In this document: in pieces, positions 1-7,917 of the stretch
Layout: every line of letters begins with the position of its first letter
Numbering within the stretch: the first letter of the stretch is position 1
Assembly (NCBI GenBank): GCA_946481585.1
Contig: CAMLOF010000013.1
Coordinates: 1-22,870 of the forward strand
Source: an uncultured Macromonas sp.
Lineage (GTDB): Bacteria; Pseudomonadota; Gammaproteobacteria; Burkholderiales; Burkholderiaceae
Reading direction: 5' to 3'
Length of the DNA stretch: 22,870 nt
Notes under the pieces: model-generated
What the model saw: only the letters and a program-made list of their open reading frames with translations
Database searches by the model: none
What the model was told of the DNA's origin: nothing
Made by a program: the position numbers and the translations under genes

Positions 1-1697
1 TGTTCCATGATGCGCCCCTCTGAGAGCACGATCACTCGGTCGGCATGCTCGATGGTGCTCAGCCGGTGCGCGATCACCAGCGTTGTGCGCCCCTGCATCA
101 GGCGTGACAGTGCGTCCTGCACCAATCGCTCCGATTCATTGTCCAGGGCGGAGGTCGCCTCGTCCAGGATGAGGATGGGGGCGTCCTTGTAGATGGCCCG
201 AGCTATGGCCAAGCGCTGACGCTGGCCACCAGAGAGTTCCGTGGCGTTGTGGCCAACCGGCGTGTGTATGCCCTGTGGCAGGCTGTTGACCATGTCGCCC
301 AGGTTGGCGGACTGCAGCGCGGCCAGTACGCGGGTGTCGTCTACCTCGGCGCCCAGTGCCACGTTGCCTGCCAGCGTGTCGTTGAGCATGACAACGTCCT
401 GGCTCACCATGGCGAATTGCGAGCGCAGGTTGCGCAGGTCCCAGTCGGGCAGGGGGGTGCCATCAAGCTTGACCGTACCCTCGCTCACTTCCACGAAGCG
501 GGGCAGCAGGTTGGCCAGGGTCGTCTTGCCCGAGCCAGAAGGCCCCACCAGCGCCACCACTTCGCCTGGGCGAACCTCCAGCATCACGTCGCGCAACGCC
601 GCACCTTCCTTGCCCCGGTAGCGCACAGTCACGTGTTCAAAACACAAATGGCCCTGGGCGCGTGCAGCCTTGTGGTGCCCGCTGGATTGTTCGGGTGCGT
701 CCTCGATCAGCTCCAAAGCGCGCTCCAACGCCGCCAGCCCCCTGGTCACCGGTCCCGCCACATCGGCCAGTTGCCTGATGGGGGTGATGAGCATGAGCAT
801 CGCCGTGACGAAACCCACGAAGCCACCCACGGTGACGCCCTGGCCGCTGCTTTGCCAAAGCGCCACAGCAATCACCGCAGACAAGGCCGCGGCGGCGAGC
901 AACTGTGTGACCGGCGTCATGGCGGCACTGGCAATGGTGGCCTTCATGGCCAGCCGGCGCAATGAGACGCTCAATTGATCGAAGCGGCGCGCCTGTTGTG
1001 CTTCGGCGCCGTGCAGACGGATCATGCGGTGGGCCAGCACGTTTTCTTCCACCACGTAGGCCAGCTCGTCAGTCGCACCTTGGCTTGTGCGCGTCAACTG
1101 GTAAAGGCGACGAGACAGCACACGCATCACCCACACCAGCGCGGGGAAGAGGCTCATCACAATCAGCGTCAGCTGCCAGTTCAGGTAAAACAGGTAGCCC
1201 AGCAATGCGACCAGCGTCAGCGTGTCCTTGGTCACGCTCAGGAAGGCGTTGACCAGCAGCGTGGCACCGGTTTGCACCTCATAGACCAGCGTGTTCGACA
1301 ACTTGCTGGCGTTCTGTTGCGAAAACAACTCCATGCGCGCCGAGTTGAGCCGCTCGAACATGGCGCGGCGCAGAGCCAGCATGCCTTCGTTGGCGGTATA
1401 GGTCAGGGCGTACTTGGCCAGGAAGCTGGCAATGCCGCGGATGCCAAACAGGCCCATCAGGGCCACCGGGACCATCCACAGCGGAAAGCTGTCTTCCACA
1501 AAGCCTTCATCCAGCAACGCCTTGAGCAGCGCGGGTATGGCAGGTTCCGTGGCCGCCACCACGATGGTGGCCAGCGCTGCAATCGCAACACCCATTCGGG
1601 CGCCCTCGAAATAAGGTATCAACCGGCGCAGCCGCTGCCACAGCGTTTGCGAAGGTGGAGTGAAGTTCGGCGTTTCGGTGCGGGTGTTGTCTGTCAC
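1..1697 (-). CDS. msbA: Lipid A export ABC transporter permease/ATPase MsbA (3' end cut by window)
   Basis: Half-transporter that flips lipid A-core across the inner membrane as a homodimer. It has an N-terminal six-helix exporter domain (about residues 25-310), then an ATPase domain. The Walker A motif GPSGSGKTT has its lysine near residue 391. The signature [14 protein letters not shown], Walker [13 protein letters not shown] and H-loop IAHRLST follow in order. The reading frame runs off the left edge after ...SEGRIMEQ, so roughly the last 15-20 residues are missing. The chosen start is a GTG at 1697 (protein begins [12 protein letters not shown]), because it gives the usual MsbA N-terminal length. 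A TTG three codons upstream is an alternative, and no strong ribosome binding site is visible for either. The gene is divergent from tolB, with a 146-base shared upstream region. A different exporter of the same family is possible but less likely. Confidence 0.93.
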   Translation of the reverse strand, partial: MTDNTRTETPNFTPPSQTLWQRLRRLIPYFEGARMGVAIAALATIVVAATEPAIPALLKALLDEGFVEDSFPLWMVPVALMGLFGIRGIASFLAKYALTYTANEGMLALRRAMFERLNSARMELFSQQNASKLSNTLVYEVQTGATLLVNAFLSVTKDTLTLVALLGYLFYLNWQLTLIVMSLFPALVWVMRVLSRRLYQLTRTSQGATDELAYVVEENVLAHRMIRLHGAEAQQARRFDQLSVSLRRLAMKATIASAAMTPVTQLLAAAALSAVIAVALWQSSGQGVTVGGFVGFVTAMLMLITPIRQLADVAGPVTRGLAALERALELIEDAPEQSSGHHKAARAQGHLCFEHVTVRYRGKEGAALRDVMLEVRPGEVVALVGPSGSGKTTLANLLPRFVEVSEGTVKLDGTPLPDWDLRNLRSQFAMVSQDVVMLNDTLAGNVALGAEVDDTRVLAALQSANLGDMVNSLPQGIHTPVGHNATELSGGQRQRLAIARAIYKDAPILILDEATSALDNESERLVQDALSRLMQGRTTLVIAHRLSTIEHADRVIVLSEGRIME

Positions 1698-1769
1698 AAG
1701 CTGCAATTCCGGGCAATGCGAGGCCGCCCGGGAACCCTTTTGGAAACATCTTGTCACTTCAAGGGTGGG

Positions 1770-1791
1770 CGCGTCCGGTATTATCGGCGCG
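1770..1791 (+). promoter_or_regulatory. Candidate tolB promoter -10 box inside an imperfect dyad
   Basis: In the 146 bases between divergent msbA and tolB, TATTAT (1779-1784) resembles a -10 box and lies in the loop of an imperfect inverted repeat. The left arm is CGCG-T-CCG (1770-1777) and the right arm CGGCGCG (1785-1791). The best -35-like hexamer, TTGTCA at 1751-1756, is 22 bases away, which is too far for a normal sigma-70 promoter, so the -35 is unassigned. The word TGTCAC occurs three times nearby (1692, 1752, 1795). The assignment is tentative. Confidence 0.3.
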
Positions 1792-1843
1792 TTGTGTCAC
1801 AGTCAGGGCGACTTGTGCTCGCCTTGGCCATGGTCAAAAAAAT

Positions 1844-3163
1844 ATGACGCTTTTACACCCCTTTCGTTTTCCAGTGGCCGCAAGCCGCCGTCAGTGCCTG
1901 GGGACGCTTGCCGGTGCAGGCCTGATGGCAAGTCCCTTGGGCCAGGCCTGGGCACAGTTCCGGGTCGAAGTGTCCGGTGTCGGACTCAAGCAAATCCCAT
2001 TCTCCATCGCCAATTTCCGTGTGGCCGGTGCGCCTGCGGGGGTTGATGTACCCGCGATCATCCGCGCTGACCTGGAGCGCAGCGGCCTGTTCCGCATGGT
2101 GCAGGGCGGCAATGAAGTGCTCGACGAGAATGCCCGCCCAGACTTGGGCATCTGGCGTGACCGCACGGTGGATGCCCTGGTGACCGGTAGCGTCACCCGC
2201 CTGGCCGACGGCCGCTATGACGTTCGTTTCCGGTTGTGGGATGTGGTCAAGGCCCAGGACTTGGGTGGAGTGAGCTTTCCCGTCAGCCAGGCAGATTTGC
2301 GGCTCGCAGCGCACCGCGTTGCAGACCAGGTCTATGAAAAGCTTCTCGGCCACCCGGGCGTGTTCTCCACGCGCATTGCCTACGTTTCCAAGCAGGGCGA
2401 GCGGTACAACCTCTGGGTGGCAGATGCCGACGGCGAGAACCCCCAGACCGCGCTGGCAAGCCCCGAACCCATCATTTCACCTGCATGGTCGCCCAACGGT
2501 GGCCAACTGGCCTACGTTTCCTTTGAAGCCCGCAAGCCGGTGATCTATACGCATGAGGTGTCGTCAGGCAGACGGCGGCTGCTGGCCAATTTCAAGGGCT
2601 CCAACAGCGCTCCGGCCTGGTCGCCAGACGGGCGCCAACTGCTGGCCACGCTCACGCTGGGAGGCAATTCCCAGATCTACGCACTTGACTCGGCCGGCGG
2701 CCCGCCGCAGCGGTTGAGCCAGAGCAGCAGCATCGACACCGAGCCCGCGTACTCGCCAGACGGCAAGTCGATCTACTTCGTCAGCGACCGTGGTGGCTCG
2801 CCCCAGATCTACCGCATGGCCTCCAACGGGCGTGGGGCAGATCGGGTCACCTTCGATGGCAGCTACAACATCTCCCCGGCCGTCAGCCCTGATGGCCGTT
2901 GGATGGCGTACATCTCGCGCACGGGTGGAGCGTTCAAGCTGCAGCTGATGGATCTTTCCAGTGGCGCAGTCACCGCGTTGACCGACACCACAGCAGACGA
3001 AAGCCCGAGCTTCGCACCCAACAGTCGTCTGATCATTTACGCCACCAAGCAACAAGGCCGTGAGGCGCTCATGACCACCACCCTGGACGGGCGGATCAAG
3101 ACGCGCTTGGCCAGTGCGCCCGGCGACATTCGCGAGCCCCACTGGGGGCCGTTTCTGGCCTGA
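1844..3163 (+). CDS. tolB: Tol-Pal system beta-propeller protein TolB
   Basis: Periplasmic TolB links Pal to TolA and supports outer-membrane constriction at division. From the ATG at 1844 the protein is 439 residues, close to the usual 430. It begins with a signal peptide, cleaved probably after QAWA (residue 37); this holds an S-R-R-Q-C-L stretch that resembles a twin-arginine motif. An N-terminal alpha/beta domain (about 38-165) follows, then a six-bladed propeller marked by repeats such as [32 protein letters not shown] and SPSFAPNS. An upstream in-frame TTG at 1751 would add 31 residues unlike any TolB leader and was not chosen. No clear ribosome binding site precedes 1844. pal follows after 35 bases. 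tolQ, tolR and tolA are not adjacent, since the upstream neighbour is divergent msbA. Confidence 0.96.
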   Translation: MTLLHPFRFPVAASRRQCLGTLAGAGLMASPLGQAWAQFRVEVSGVGLKQIPFSIANFRVAGAPAGVDVPAIIRADLERSGLFRMVQGGNEVLDENARPDLGIWRDRTVDALVTGSVTRLADGRYDVRFRLWDVVKAQDLGGVSFPVSQADLRLAAHRVADQVYEKLLGHPGVFSTRIAYVSKQGERYNLWVADADGENPQTALASPEPIISPAWSPNGGQLAYVSFEARKPVIYTHEVSSGRRRLLANFKGSNSAPAWSPDGRQLLATLTLGGNSQIYALDSAGGPPQRLSQSSSIDTEPAYSPDGKSIYFVSDRGGSPQIYRMASNGRGADRVTFDGSYNISPAVSPDGRWMAYISRTGGAFKLQLMDLSSGAVTALTDTTADESPSFAPNSRLIIYATKQQGREALMTTTLDGRIKTRLASAPGDIREPHWGPFLA

Positions 3164-3198
3164 TTTTTTCTTAACCTCCCTCTCATTGCGAGTTGTCC

Positions 3199-3801
3199 AT
3201 GTCGAGTTTCCTTTCTTCCCAAAGTCGCCAACGCCGTGCTTTCGGTGCGCATCGCTGGTCTGCCGCTGGCGCGCTGGTGGCCGCCTTGGCGCTGGCCGGT
3301 TGTGGCTCTAGCGTCAAGCTGGATGAAAACGTTCCCGTGACCGACCGTTCTGGCGTGCCCGTTGGCCAGGCCGGTGCAGGTGGCGCAGGTTCCGGCTCCA
3401 CATCCGGGGTGGACCAACGCAGCGTGACGGGTGTGCAGGCTGGTTCCCAGGTGCCCGGCCAGCCGCCGCAGAACCTCTCTCGCGTGATCTATTTTGATTA
3501 CGACGACTTCACCGTGCGCCCGGAATTCACGGCCACGCTGGATGGCCATGCACGCTTCCTGAATGCCGACCGCCAGCGCCGCGTGGTGCTGGAAGGCCAC
3601 ACCGACGAACGCGGCGGCCGTGAATACAACTTGGCCCTGGGCCAGAAGCGCTCTGAAGCGGTGCGTCGTGCGCTCTCTCTGCTGGGCGTCACCGAGGCGC
3701 AGATGGAGTCTGTGAGCTTCGGTGAAGAGAAGCCCGCTCGCGCTGGTGCTGATGAAGAGTCCTATCGCCTCAACCGCCGCGTTGAGCTGTCCTACCGATG
3801 A
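3199..3801 (+). CDS. pal: Peptidoglycan-associated lipoprotein Pal
   Basis: Outer-membrane lipoprotein that binds peptidoglycan and TolB. The 200-residue protein has a lipoprotein signal peptide with lipobox LAGC (lipidated Cys about residue 35). A Gly/Ser-rich tether (about 56-92) follows, then an OmpA-like domain starting at VIYFDYDDF. The residues that contact diaminopimelate in this fold are present: Asp in GHTDERGG (about 136) and Arg in GQKRSEAV (about 151). The domain closes with NRRVELSYR. The ATG at 3199 is preferred over an in-frame TTG two codons upstream. The stop codon overlaps the cpoB start as ATGA, so the two genes are probably translationally coupled. Confidence 0.97.
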   Translation: MSSFLSSQSRQRRAFGAHRWSAAGALVAALALAGCGSSVKLDENVPVTDRSGVPVGQAGAGGAGSGSTSGVDQRSVTGVQAGSQVPGQPPQNLSRVIYFDYDDFTVRPEFTATLDGHARFLNADRQRRVVLEGHTDERGGREYNLALGQKRSEAVRRALSLLGVTEAQMESVSFGEEKPARAGADEESYRLNRRVELSYR

Positions 3802-4598
3802 ACGCTTGCCGATCTGTCTTGAAACTGGGTGCGGTGGCCGCCGTTGCCATCATGGCGTCGCTGCCATCCCATGCGGCGCTGTTTGGTGACGACGAAGCCA
3901 GGCGCGCCATCCTCGACTTGCGGGGCAAGGTCGAGGCGAACAAGCAGGCCGCCGAGGCTGCCAACCGCGACCTGGCTGAGCAACTCAAGGCCATGATCGA
4001 AGAGAACGGCGCGCCCACCAGGCGTGCCATGCTCGACCTGGTCAACCAGATCGAGGCTTTGCGTGCCGAGGTCGCGCAACTGCGCGGTCAGAACGAGCGC
4101 ATGGCCAAGGAGCTGGCAGAAATCCAGCAACGGCAGAAAGACGTGAGCAGCGCGGTGGACGAACGCCTGCGTGTGCTGGAGCCGATCAAGGTTGCTGTTG
4201 ACGGACAGGAGTTCCTGGCTCAGCCGGACGAAAAGGCTGCCTTTGAGGCTGCCATGGATGTTCTGCGTGCCACAGACTTCCCGCGAGCGGCACAGCTTTA
4301 TGGGCAGTTCATCCAGAAGTACCCGTCAAGCGGTTACGTGCCTGTTGCGCTTTACTGGCAAGGCAATGCCTACTACGCAGGCCGCAACTACAAGGAGGCC
4401 ATTGCAAGTTACCAGCGCCTGATCGCTCGCACGCCTGGCCACCCCAGGGTGCCCGAGGCCAAACTTGCCATTGCCAACTGCCAGCTCGAACTCAAGGACT
4501 CGCGCGCGGCCAAGGCGACGTTGCAAGACTTGGTCAAGGCCCACCCAGACACCGAAGCCGGCGCCACAGCCAAGGACCGCCTCGCCCGCATGAAGTGA
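3798..4598 (+). CDS. cpoB: Cell division coordinator CpoB (YbgF), TPR protein
   Basis: Periplasmic protein of the Tol-Pal operon; in E. coli it coordinates PBP1B peptidoglycan synthesis with Tol-driven outer-membrane constriction. The 266-residue product has a signal peptide ending SHA-A (about residue 26). A charged coiled-coil region (about 34-120, with Ala/Glu/Lys/Arg heptads) drives trimerization in the family. A C-terminal TPR region (about 140-266) contains AAQLYGQFIQKYPSS, ALYWQGNAYY, AIASYQRLIARTPGHP and a last repeat ending in AKDRLARMK. The start overlaps the pal stop by 4 bases. The gene order tolB-pal-cpoB matches the canonical operon and makes the assignment secure. Confidence 0.95.
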   Translation: MNACRSVLKLGAVAAVAIMASLPSHAALFGDDEARRAILDLRGKVEANKQAAEAANRDLAEQLKAMIEENGAPTRRAMLDLVNQIEALRAEVAQLRGQNERMAKELAEIQQRQKDVSSAVDERLRVLEPIKVAVDGQEFLAQPDEKAAFEAAMDVLRATDFPRAAQLYGQFIQKYPSSGYVPVALYWQGNAYYAGRNYKEAIASYQRLIARTPGHPRVPEAKLAIANCQLELKDSRAAKATLQDLVKAHPDTEAGATAKDRLARMK

Positions 4599-4610
4599 CG
4601 GACGGGGTCT

Positions 4611-4635
4611 CCCCAGAAGTTCATACAATCTGGGG
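4611..4635 (+). promoter_or_regulatory. Perfect 7-bp dyad with a -10-like box, abutting the transporter start codon
   Basis: CCCCAGA (4611-4617) and TCTGGGG (4629-4635) are perfect inverted repeats separated by 11 bases. Near the right end of the spacer, and running one base into the right arm, lies TACAAT (4624-4629), a good -10-like hexamer. Transcription starting about 7 bases downstream would begin at or next to the ATG at 4637, giving a leaderless mRNA. No convincing -35 is seen. No T-run follows, so this is not a terminator. An operator for a repressor is one reading; an mRNA hairpin over the start is another. Confidence 0.45.
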
Positions 4636-4636
4636 T

Positions 4637-5752
4637 ATGGAACTCTCCGATATCCAAAGCCTGCAGACACAGGTTCTGTGGGCTGCTTTTTTTGTATCTG
4701 TCGCTTTCGGTGCCATTGCACAGCGCACCCATTTCTGCACCATGGGTGCGATCAGCGACATTGTCAACATGGGCGACTGGACCCGCATGCGCATGTGGGG
4801 GCTTGCCGTTGGCGTGGCCATGATCGCTTTTTACGCCATGGCCTGGCTTGGATGGATAGACCCTTCGCAAACCATCTATGCCAGCGGGCGTGTTATCTGG
4901 TTGTCTGCGCTGGTGGGTGGCGCTCTGTTTGGCTTTGGAATGGTGTTGGCCTCAGGCTGCGGCAGCAAGACGCTGGTGCGAATTGGTGGCGGTAGCCTCA
5001 AGTCGCTGGTGGTCTTCTTCGTGATGGGCGTGGCGTCGTTCGCCACGTTGCGAGGCGTGACTGCCGTGCTGCGGGTGAACACGGTGGACAAAGTCGCCTT
5101 CGATATGCCTGGTGGCAGTGCGCTGCCCGCCTGGCTCTCTGCCATCATGGGGTGGGAGGCATCGTCCACGGGCCTGGTGTTGGGCTTGTTTGTTGGCGGG
5201 GCGCTGGTCATCTGGGCTCTTGCTGGTGAAGGTCTTCGTTCGTCCGGCAATGCCTTGTTTGGTGGGCTTGGGATAGGGGCGACAGTGGCGGCTATCTGGT
5301 GGGTCACGGGCAAGCTGGGCTTTGTGCCAGAACACCCCGAAACCCTGGAAGCTGTCTACCTGGCGACCAATTCGGGCCGCATGGAGTCGCTCACCTTTAC
5401 GGCACCCATGGCCTATGCCCTGGACTGGCTTATCTATTTCAGCGACACATCCAAGGTGCTGACTCTGGGCGTTGTCTCCGTCGGTGGCGTTATTGCCGGG
5501 TCTTTTGTGCAGACTGTCGCCTCGCGCAGCTTCCACTGGGAAGGTTTTCGCAGCACGCAAGACACTGCGCTGCATATTGGCGGCGCAGTCTGCATGGGTG
5601 TGGGCGGCGTCACTGCCATGGGCTGCACGGTGGGTCAGGGCCTTTCGGGCCTCTCGACCCTGAGCCTGACCAGCATGATTGCTGTTGCTGGCATTGTTTT
5701 GGGAGCGCTGGGTGGTTTCCGCTTCCAGATGTGGCTGCTTGAACGCGATTGA
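4637..5752 (+). CDS. YeeE/YedE family membrane transporter (thiosulfate/sulfur-compound uptake, TsuA-like)
   Basis: Polytopic inner-membrane protein of 371 residues, with about nine to ten hydrophobic segments and two homologous halves. The family hallmarks are visible: THFCTMGAISD (Cys about 34), ASGCGSKTLVR (Cys about 108), and MGCTVGQGLSG near the C-terminus (Cys about 330). In the family member TsuA, conserved cysteines relay thiosulfate through the membrane, so a role in import of thiosulfate or a related sulfur compound is likely. No TsuB/TusA-like partner gene is adjacent. The start is placed at ATG 4637; an in-frame GTG at 4595, overlapping the cpoB stop, would add 14 residues with no family support. 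The gene may be read from the tol-pal transcript or from its own promoter within the dyad just upstream. Confidence 0.88.
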   Translation: MELSDIQSLQTQVLWAAFFVSVAFGAIAQRTHFCTMGAISDIVNMGDWTRMRMWGLAVGVAMIAFYAMAWLGWIDPSQTIYASGRVIWLSALVGGALFGFGMVLASGCGSKTLVRIGGGSLKSLVVFFVMGVASFATLRGVTAVLRVNTVDKVAFDMPGGSALPAWLSAIMGWEASSTGLVLGLFVGGALVIWALAGEGLRSSGNALFGGLGIGATVAAIWWVTGKLGFVPEHPETLEAVYLATNSGRMESLTFTAPMAYALDWLIYFSDTSKVLTLGVVSVGGVIAGSFVQTVASRSFHWEGFRSTQDTALHIGGAVCMGVGGVTAMGCTVGQGLSGLSTLSLTSMIAVAGIVLGALGGFRFQMWLLERD

Positions 5753-5769
5753 CTTCATCCGTCACTGAA

Positions 5770-6609
5770 ATGCCTGTGATGGCTCCATTCGACTCGGAAG
5801 GTTTTGAGCGCCGGTTTGGCGGGCTTCGCCGCCTCTATGGGCCGTCCGCGGCGCAACGCGTTTTTGATGCGCATGCCGTGGTTGTGGGTGTGGGCGGTGT
5901 GGGCTCTTGGGCGGCCGAGGCTTTTGCACGCAGTGGCGTGGCGCACCTCACGTTGATCGACATGGACCACGTAGGCGAATCCAACACCAACCGGCAGATC
6001 CACGCCCTCGACTCGACGCTGGGTCAGGCGAAGATACTGGCAATGCGGGAGCGTATTGCGCAGATCAACCCGTGGGCACGCGTTGATGTGGTGGACGATT
6101 TCGTTACGCCGCAGAACTGGGCGTCGCTGGTGGAGTCGCTGAAGCAAGATGGGCAAACCCTGGCGGTGTTTGACGCCTGTGATCAGGTAGCTGCCAAGGT
6201 GACCATGGCGGCATGGGCGCTGGATACCGGTGCGCTCTTCGTGAGTGCGGGTGCAGCGGGCGGCAAACGGTTGGGGCACTTGGTTGAAGTGGCAGACCTG
6301 GCGTTGACTACGCATGACCCTTTGCTCGCCCAACTCCGTTACCGGCTGCGCAAGCACCACGGCGCGGCGCGAGACGGTGAGATTGGCGTGCCGTGCGTTT
6401 TCAGTCGGGAATCTGTTGCGCAACCTGACGCTTCGTGTGTGCTGCCGGGTGAGGCAGATGGTTCTCTGAATTGCCACGGTTATGGCTCCAGCGTGGCGGT
6501 GACTGCAACGTTTGGGCTGTGTGCCTCTGGCTGGCTGATGGACCAACTGGCTCGCGGCCAAACGATTTTGAAGAAAAAATCGAGACCTCGAAAAACAGCA
6601 AAAAATTGA
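5770..6609 (+). CDS. tcdA: tRNA threonylcarbamoyladenosine dehydratase TcdA (CsdL), E1-like ThiF fold
   Basis: ATP-dependent enzyme that cyclises t6A37 of ANN-decoding tRNAs to ct6A. The Rossmann nucleotide loop VVGVGGVGSWAAE lies at about residues 37-50, preceded by the typical RRFGGLRRLYG. LIDMDHVGESNTNRQIHA, the adenylating E1-like segment with its Asn and Arg, and FDACDQVAAK also match the family. The tail KKKSRPRKTAKN is basic. ATG 5770 gives 279 residues and is preferred. ATG 5779, or a TTG at 5749 overlapping the transporter stop, remain possible; no clear ribosome binding site decides. The genes immediately downstream are two tRNA-Lys(UUU) genes, which decode AAA and AAG and are substrates of this modification. 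Confidence 0.9.
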   Translation: MPVMAPFDSEGFERRFGGLRRLYGPSAAQRVFDAHAVVVGVGGVGSWAAEAFARSGVAHLTLIDMDHVGESNTNRQIHALDSTLGQAKILAMRERIAQINPWARVDVVDDFVTPQNWASLVESLKQDGQTLAVFDACDQVAAKVTMAAWALDTGALFVSAGAAGGKRLGHLVEVADLALTTHDPLLAQLRYRLRKHHGAARDGEIGVPCVFSRESVAQPDASCVLPGEADGSLNCHGYGSSVAVTATFGLCASGWLMDQLARGQTILKKKSRPRKTAKN

Positions 6610-6612
6610 CGC

Positions 6613-6618
6613 TATAAT
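6613..6618 (+). promoter_or_regulatory. Candidate -10 box for the tRNA-Lys pair
   Basis: A consensus TATAAT sits four bases past the tcdA stop codon and about 45 bases before the first tRNA. The region 17 bases upstream (about 6590-6595) is A-rich rather than TTGACA-like. A TTGACG at 6606 is too close to act as a -35. The match is to the -10 only. Confidence 0.5.
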
Positions 6619-6663
6619 CTAAGGCTTAGCTCTCAAGCATATTGATTGCTAAACTTAAAGGTT

Positions 6664-6739
6664 GGGTCGTTAGCTCAGTTGGTAGAGCAGCGGACTTTTA
6701 ATCCGTTGGTCGCAGGTTCGAATCCTGCACGACCCACCA
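6664..6739 (+). tRNA. tRNA-Lys (anticodon UUU), copy 1
   Basis: A 76-base cloverleaf with encoded CCA. The acceptor stem is GGGTCGT/ACGACCC, the D-arm GCTC..GAGC and the anticodon stem GCGGA/TCCGT. The loop CTTTTAA has anticodon TTT, and the T-arm is GCAGG-TTCGAAT-CCTGC. All stems pair fully apart from one mismatch or wobble in the anticodon stem. Confidence 0.98.
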
Positions 6740-6794
6740 ACCAAACAATCTGTACAAAGCGTGACGGCATTGCCGTTGTGCAGCGTTAAAGGTT

Positions 6795-6870
6795 GGGTCG
6801 TTAGCTCAGTTGGTAGAGCAGCGGACTTTTAATCCGTTGGTCGCAGGTTCGAATCCTGCACGACCCACCA
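6795..6870 (+). tRNA. tRNA-Lys (anticodon UUU), copy 2
   Basis: Identical in all 76 bases to the copy at 6664-6739, including the encoded CCA. No -10-like box lies in the spacer, so the two are probably co-transcribed as one precursor. Confidence 0.98.
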
Positions 6871-6879
6871 AAATGAATC

Positions 6880-6911
6880 AAGCACTTGGTTGAAAGATCC
6901 GGTGCTTTTTT
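6880..6911 (+). terminator. Rho-independent terminator after the tRNA-Lys pair
   Basis: AAGCAC (6880-6885) pairs with GTGCTT (6902-6907), with extra GG/CC pairing inside, and is followed by a run of six T (6906-6911). In the opposite direction it lies just past the nhaR-like stop, but the T-run is weak on that strand. Confidence 0.7.
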
Positions 6912-6919
6912 CTTTCTGG

Positions 6920-7801
6920 TCAGGCTTGGGCCAGTATCTTTTGAACCAAGGGGTGGACCACGCGGCGGTGTGCGCTGATCGCGTAGAAGTGTTCCTCCAC
7001 ACCGTCGCAGGGCCCGATCAACTTGACCTGACTGCGCTGCTGCAGCTCTTCGCGAACGGCCAGGGCTGCTGGAAACACCCCCAGGCCACGCCCGCCGAAC
7101 GTTTCCAACAACGCGCTGTCTTCAAATTCACCAACCACGCGGGGTCGTAGCCCCTGGCTGCTGAGCCAATGGTCCAGATGCCCCCTTACAGTGGAGTGCG
7201 CTGTGGGCAAGAGCAGCGGCACGCGTTCCAGTGACGCTGGAAAGTCATCGTGGGCCTGCTCGAACCATTGAGGTGTGCCGTACCAGCCCATGCCCGAAAC
7301 CCCAAGGTGGTGGTTGTGAACCTTGAGGTGAGGCGTGAATGGTGTGGGGTGGTCGGCCAGCACCACATCCAGCTTGTGTACCGCCAGGTCGGCCAGCAGG
7401 TCGGCCATCTCACCCTCGTGGCAGACCAGGCGCAGGTCAGGTGTGTCAAGCACTGGCTGCAGAAGGCGCTGTACCTCCAGCTTGGGCAAGCCGTCGGCTA
7501 TGCCCACGTTGAGTCGCATCACGGGCGCCTGCGCAGCCGCTCGTGCCTGTTCGGGGAGCGCTTCACCCAACTCGAAGATCTGCTCGGCTTGGCGGAAGAC
7601 GGCTGCACCCGCATCGGTAAGGGCCACGCCGCGCCCGGCAGGCTTGAGCAATTGGCAGCCCAGGTCCTTTTCAAGTTCGCGCACCTGGGCACTGACGGTC
7701 TGAACAGCCATGTTCATGCGCGCGGCGGCATGCGACATTCCGCCTTCCTTGGCCACCATCCAGAAGTAATACAGGTGTTTGTAGTTGAAGACGAGGCTCA
7801 T
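6920..7801 (-). CDS. LysR-type regulator, NhaR-like
   Basis: 293-residue LysR-family transcription factor. The N-terminus NYKHLYYFWMVAKEGGMSHAA is the characteristic NhaR start, with the winged helix-turn-helix covering about residues 5-65 (SHAAARMNMAVQTVSAQVRELEKDLG). The effector-binding domain follows from about residue 95 (MRLNVGIADGLPKLEVQRLL). NhaR in E. coli activates the Na+/H+ antiporter gene nhaA and pgaABCD, but no antiporter gene is in this window, so the target here is unknown. ATG 7801 is chosen; an in-frame upstream start at 7900 would add 33 residues reaching across the promoter region. The gene is divergent from the small ribosome-associated protein, with a shared 116-base upstream region in which no clear promoter was identified. 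Confidence 0.85.
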   Translation of the reverse strand: MSLVFNYKHLYYFWMVAKEGGMSHAAARMNMAVQTVSAQVRELEKDLGCQLLKPAGRGVALTDAGAAVFRQAEQIFELGEALPEQARAAAQAPVMRLNVGIADGLPKLEVQRLLQPVLDTPDLRLVCHEGEMADLLADLAVHKLDVVLADHPTPFTPHLKVHNHHLGVSGMGWYGTPQWFEQAHDDFPASLERVPLLLPTAHSTVRGHLDHWLSSQGLRPRVVGEFEDSALLETFGGRGLGVFPAALAVREELQQRSQVKLIGPCDGVEEHFYAISAHRRVVHPLVQKILAQA

Positions 7802-7917
7802 GAACTTGTTTTCAAGCTTTCGCTTATTTGGGATGAACGGTGCAATATTTTCTGCTTTTTTCTCGGGTTTGCAAGGCGTAAGGTCGAGTCTTGTTCCCAC
7901 TTCACAGGAGAAGTAGC

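Larger units (their letters stand above)
6655..6871 (+). repeat. Tandem 86-bp duplication carrying the two tRNA-Lys genes
   Basis: Bases 6655-6740 and 6786-6871 are identical, with a period of 131 bases. The identity includes the tRNA plus 9 bases upstream (TTAAAGGTT) and one base downstream. The 45-base unique spacer contains a short ACGGC/GCCGT hairpin. Confidence 0.9.

Noticed and set aside
3147..3176. Possible terminator at the tolB stop: GGCC-N6-GGCC followed by a T-run
   Set aside because: The stem is only 4-5 bp and lies between tolB and pal, which are expected to be co-transcribed. At most it is a weak attenuator.
4952..5758. Minus-strand open frame of 268 codons opposite the YeeE/YedE gene
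   Set aside because: The translation is His/Gln/Arg-rich with no fold-like pattern, while the plus-strand protein has clear family motifs.
6561..6592. Small inverted repeats (CGATTTT/AAAATCG and CGAG/CTCG) near the tcdA 3' end
   Set aside because: They lie within codons for the basic tail of TcdA, are AT-rich or very short, and no T-run follows.
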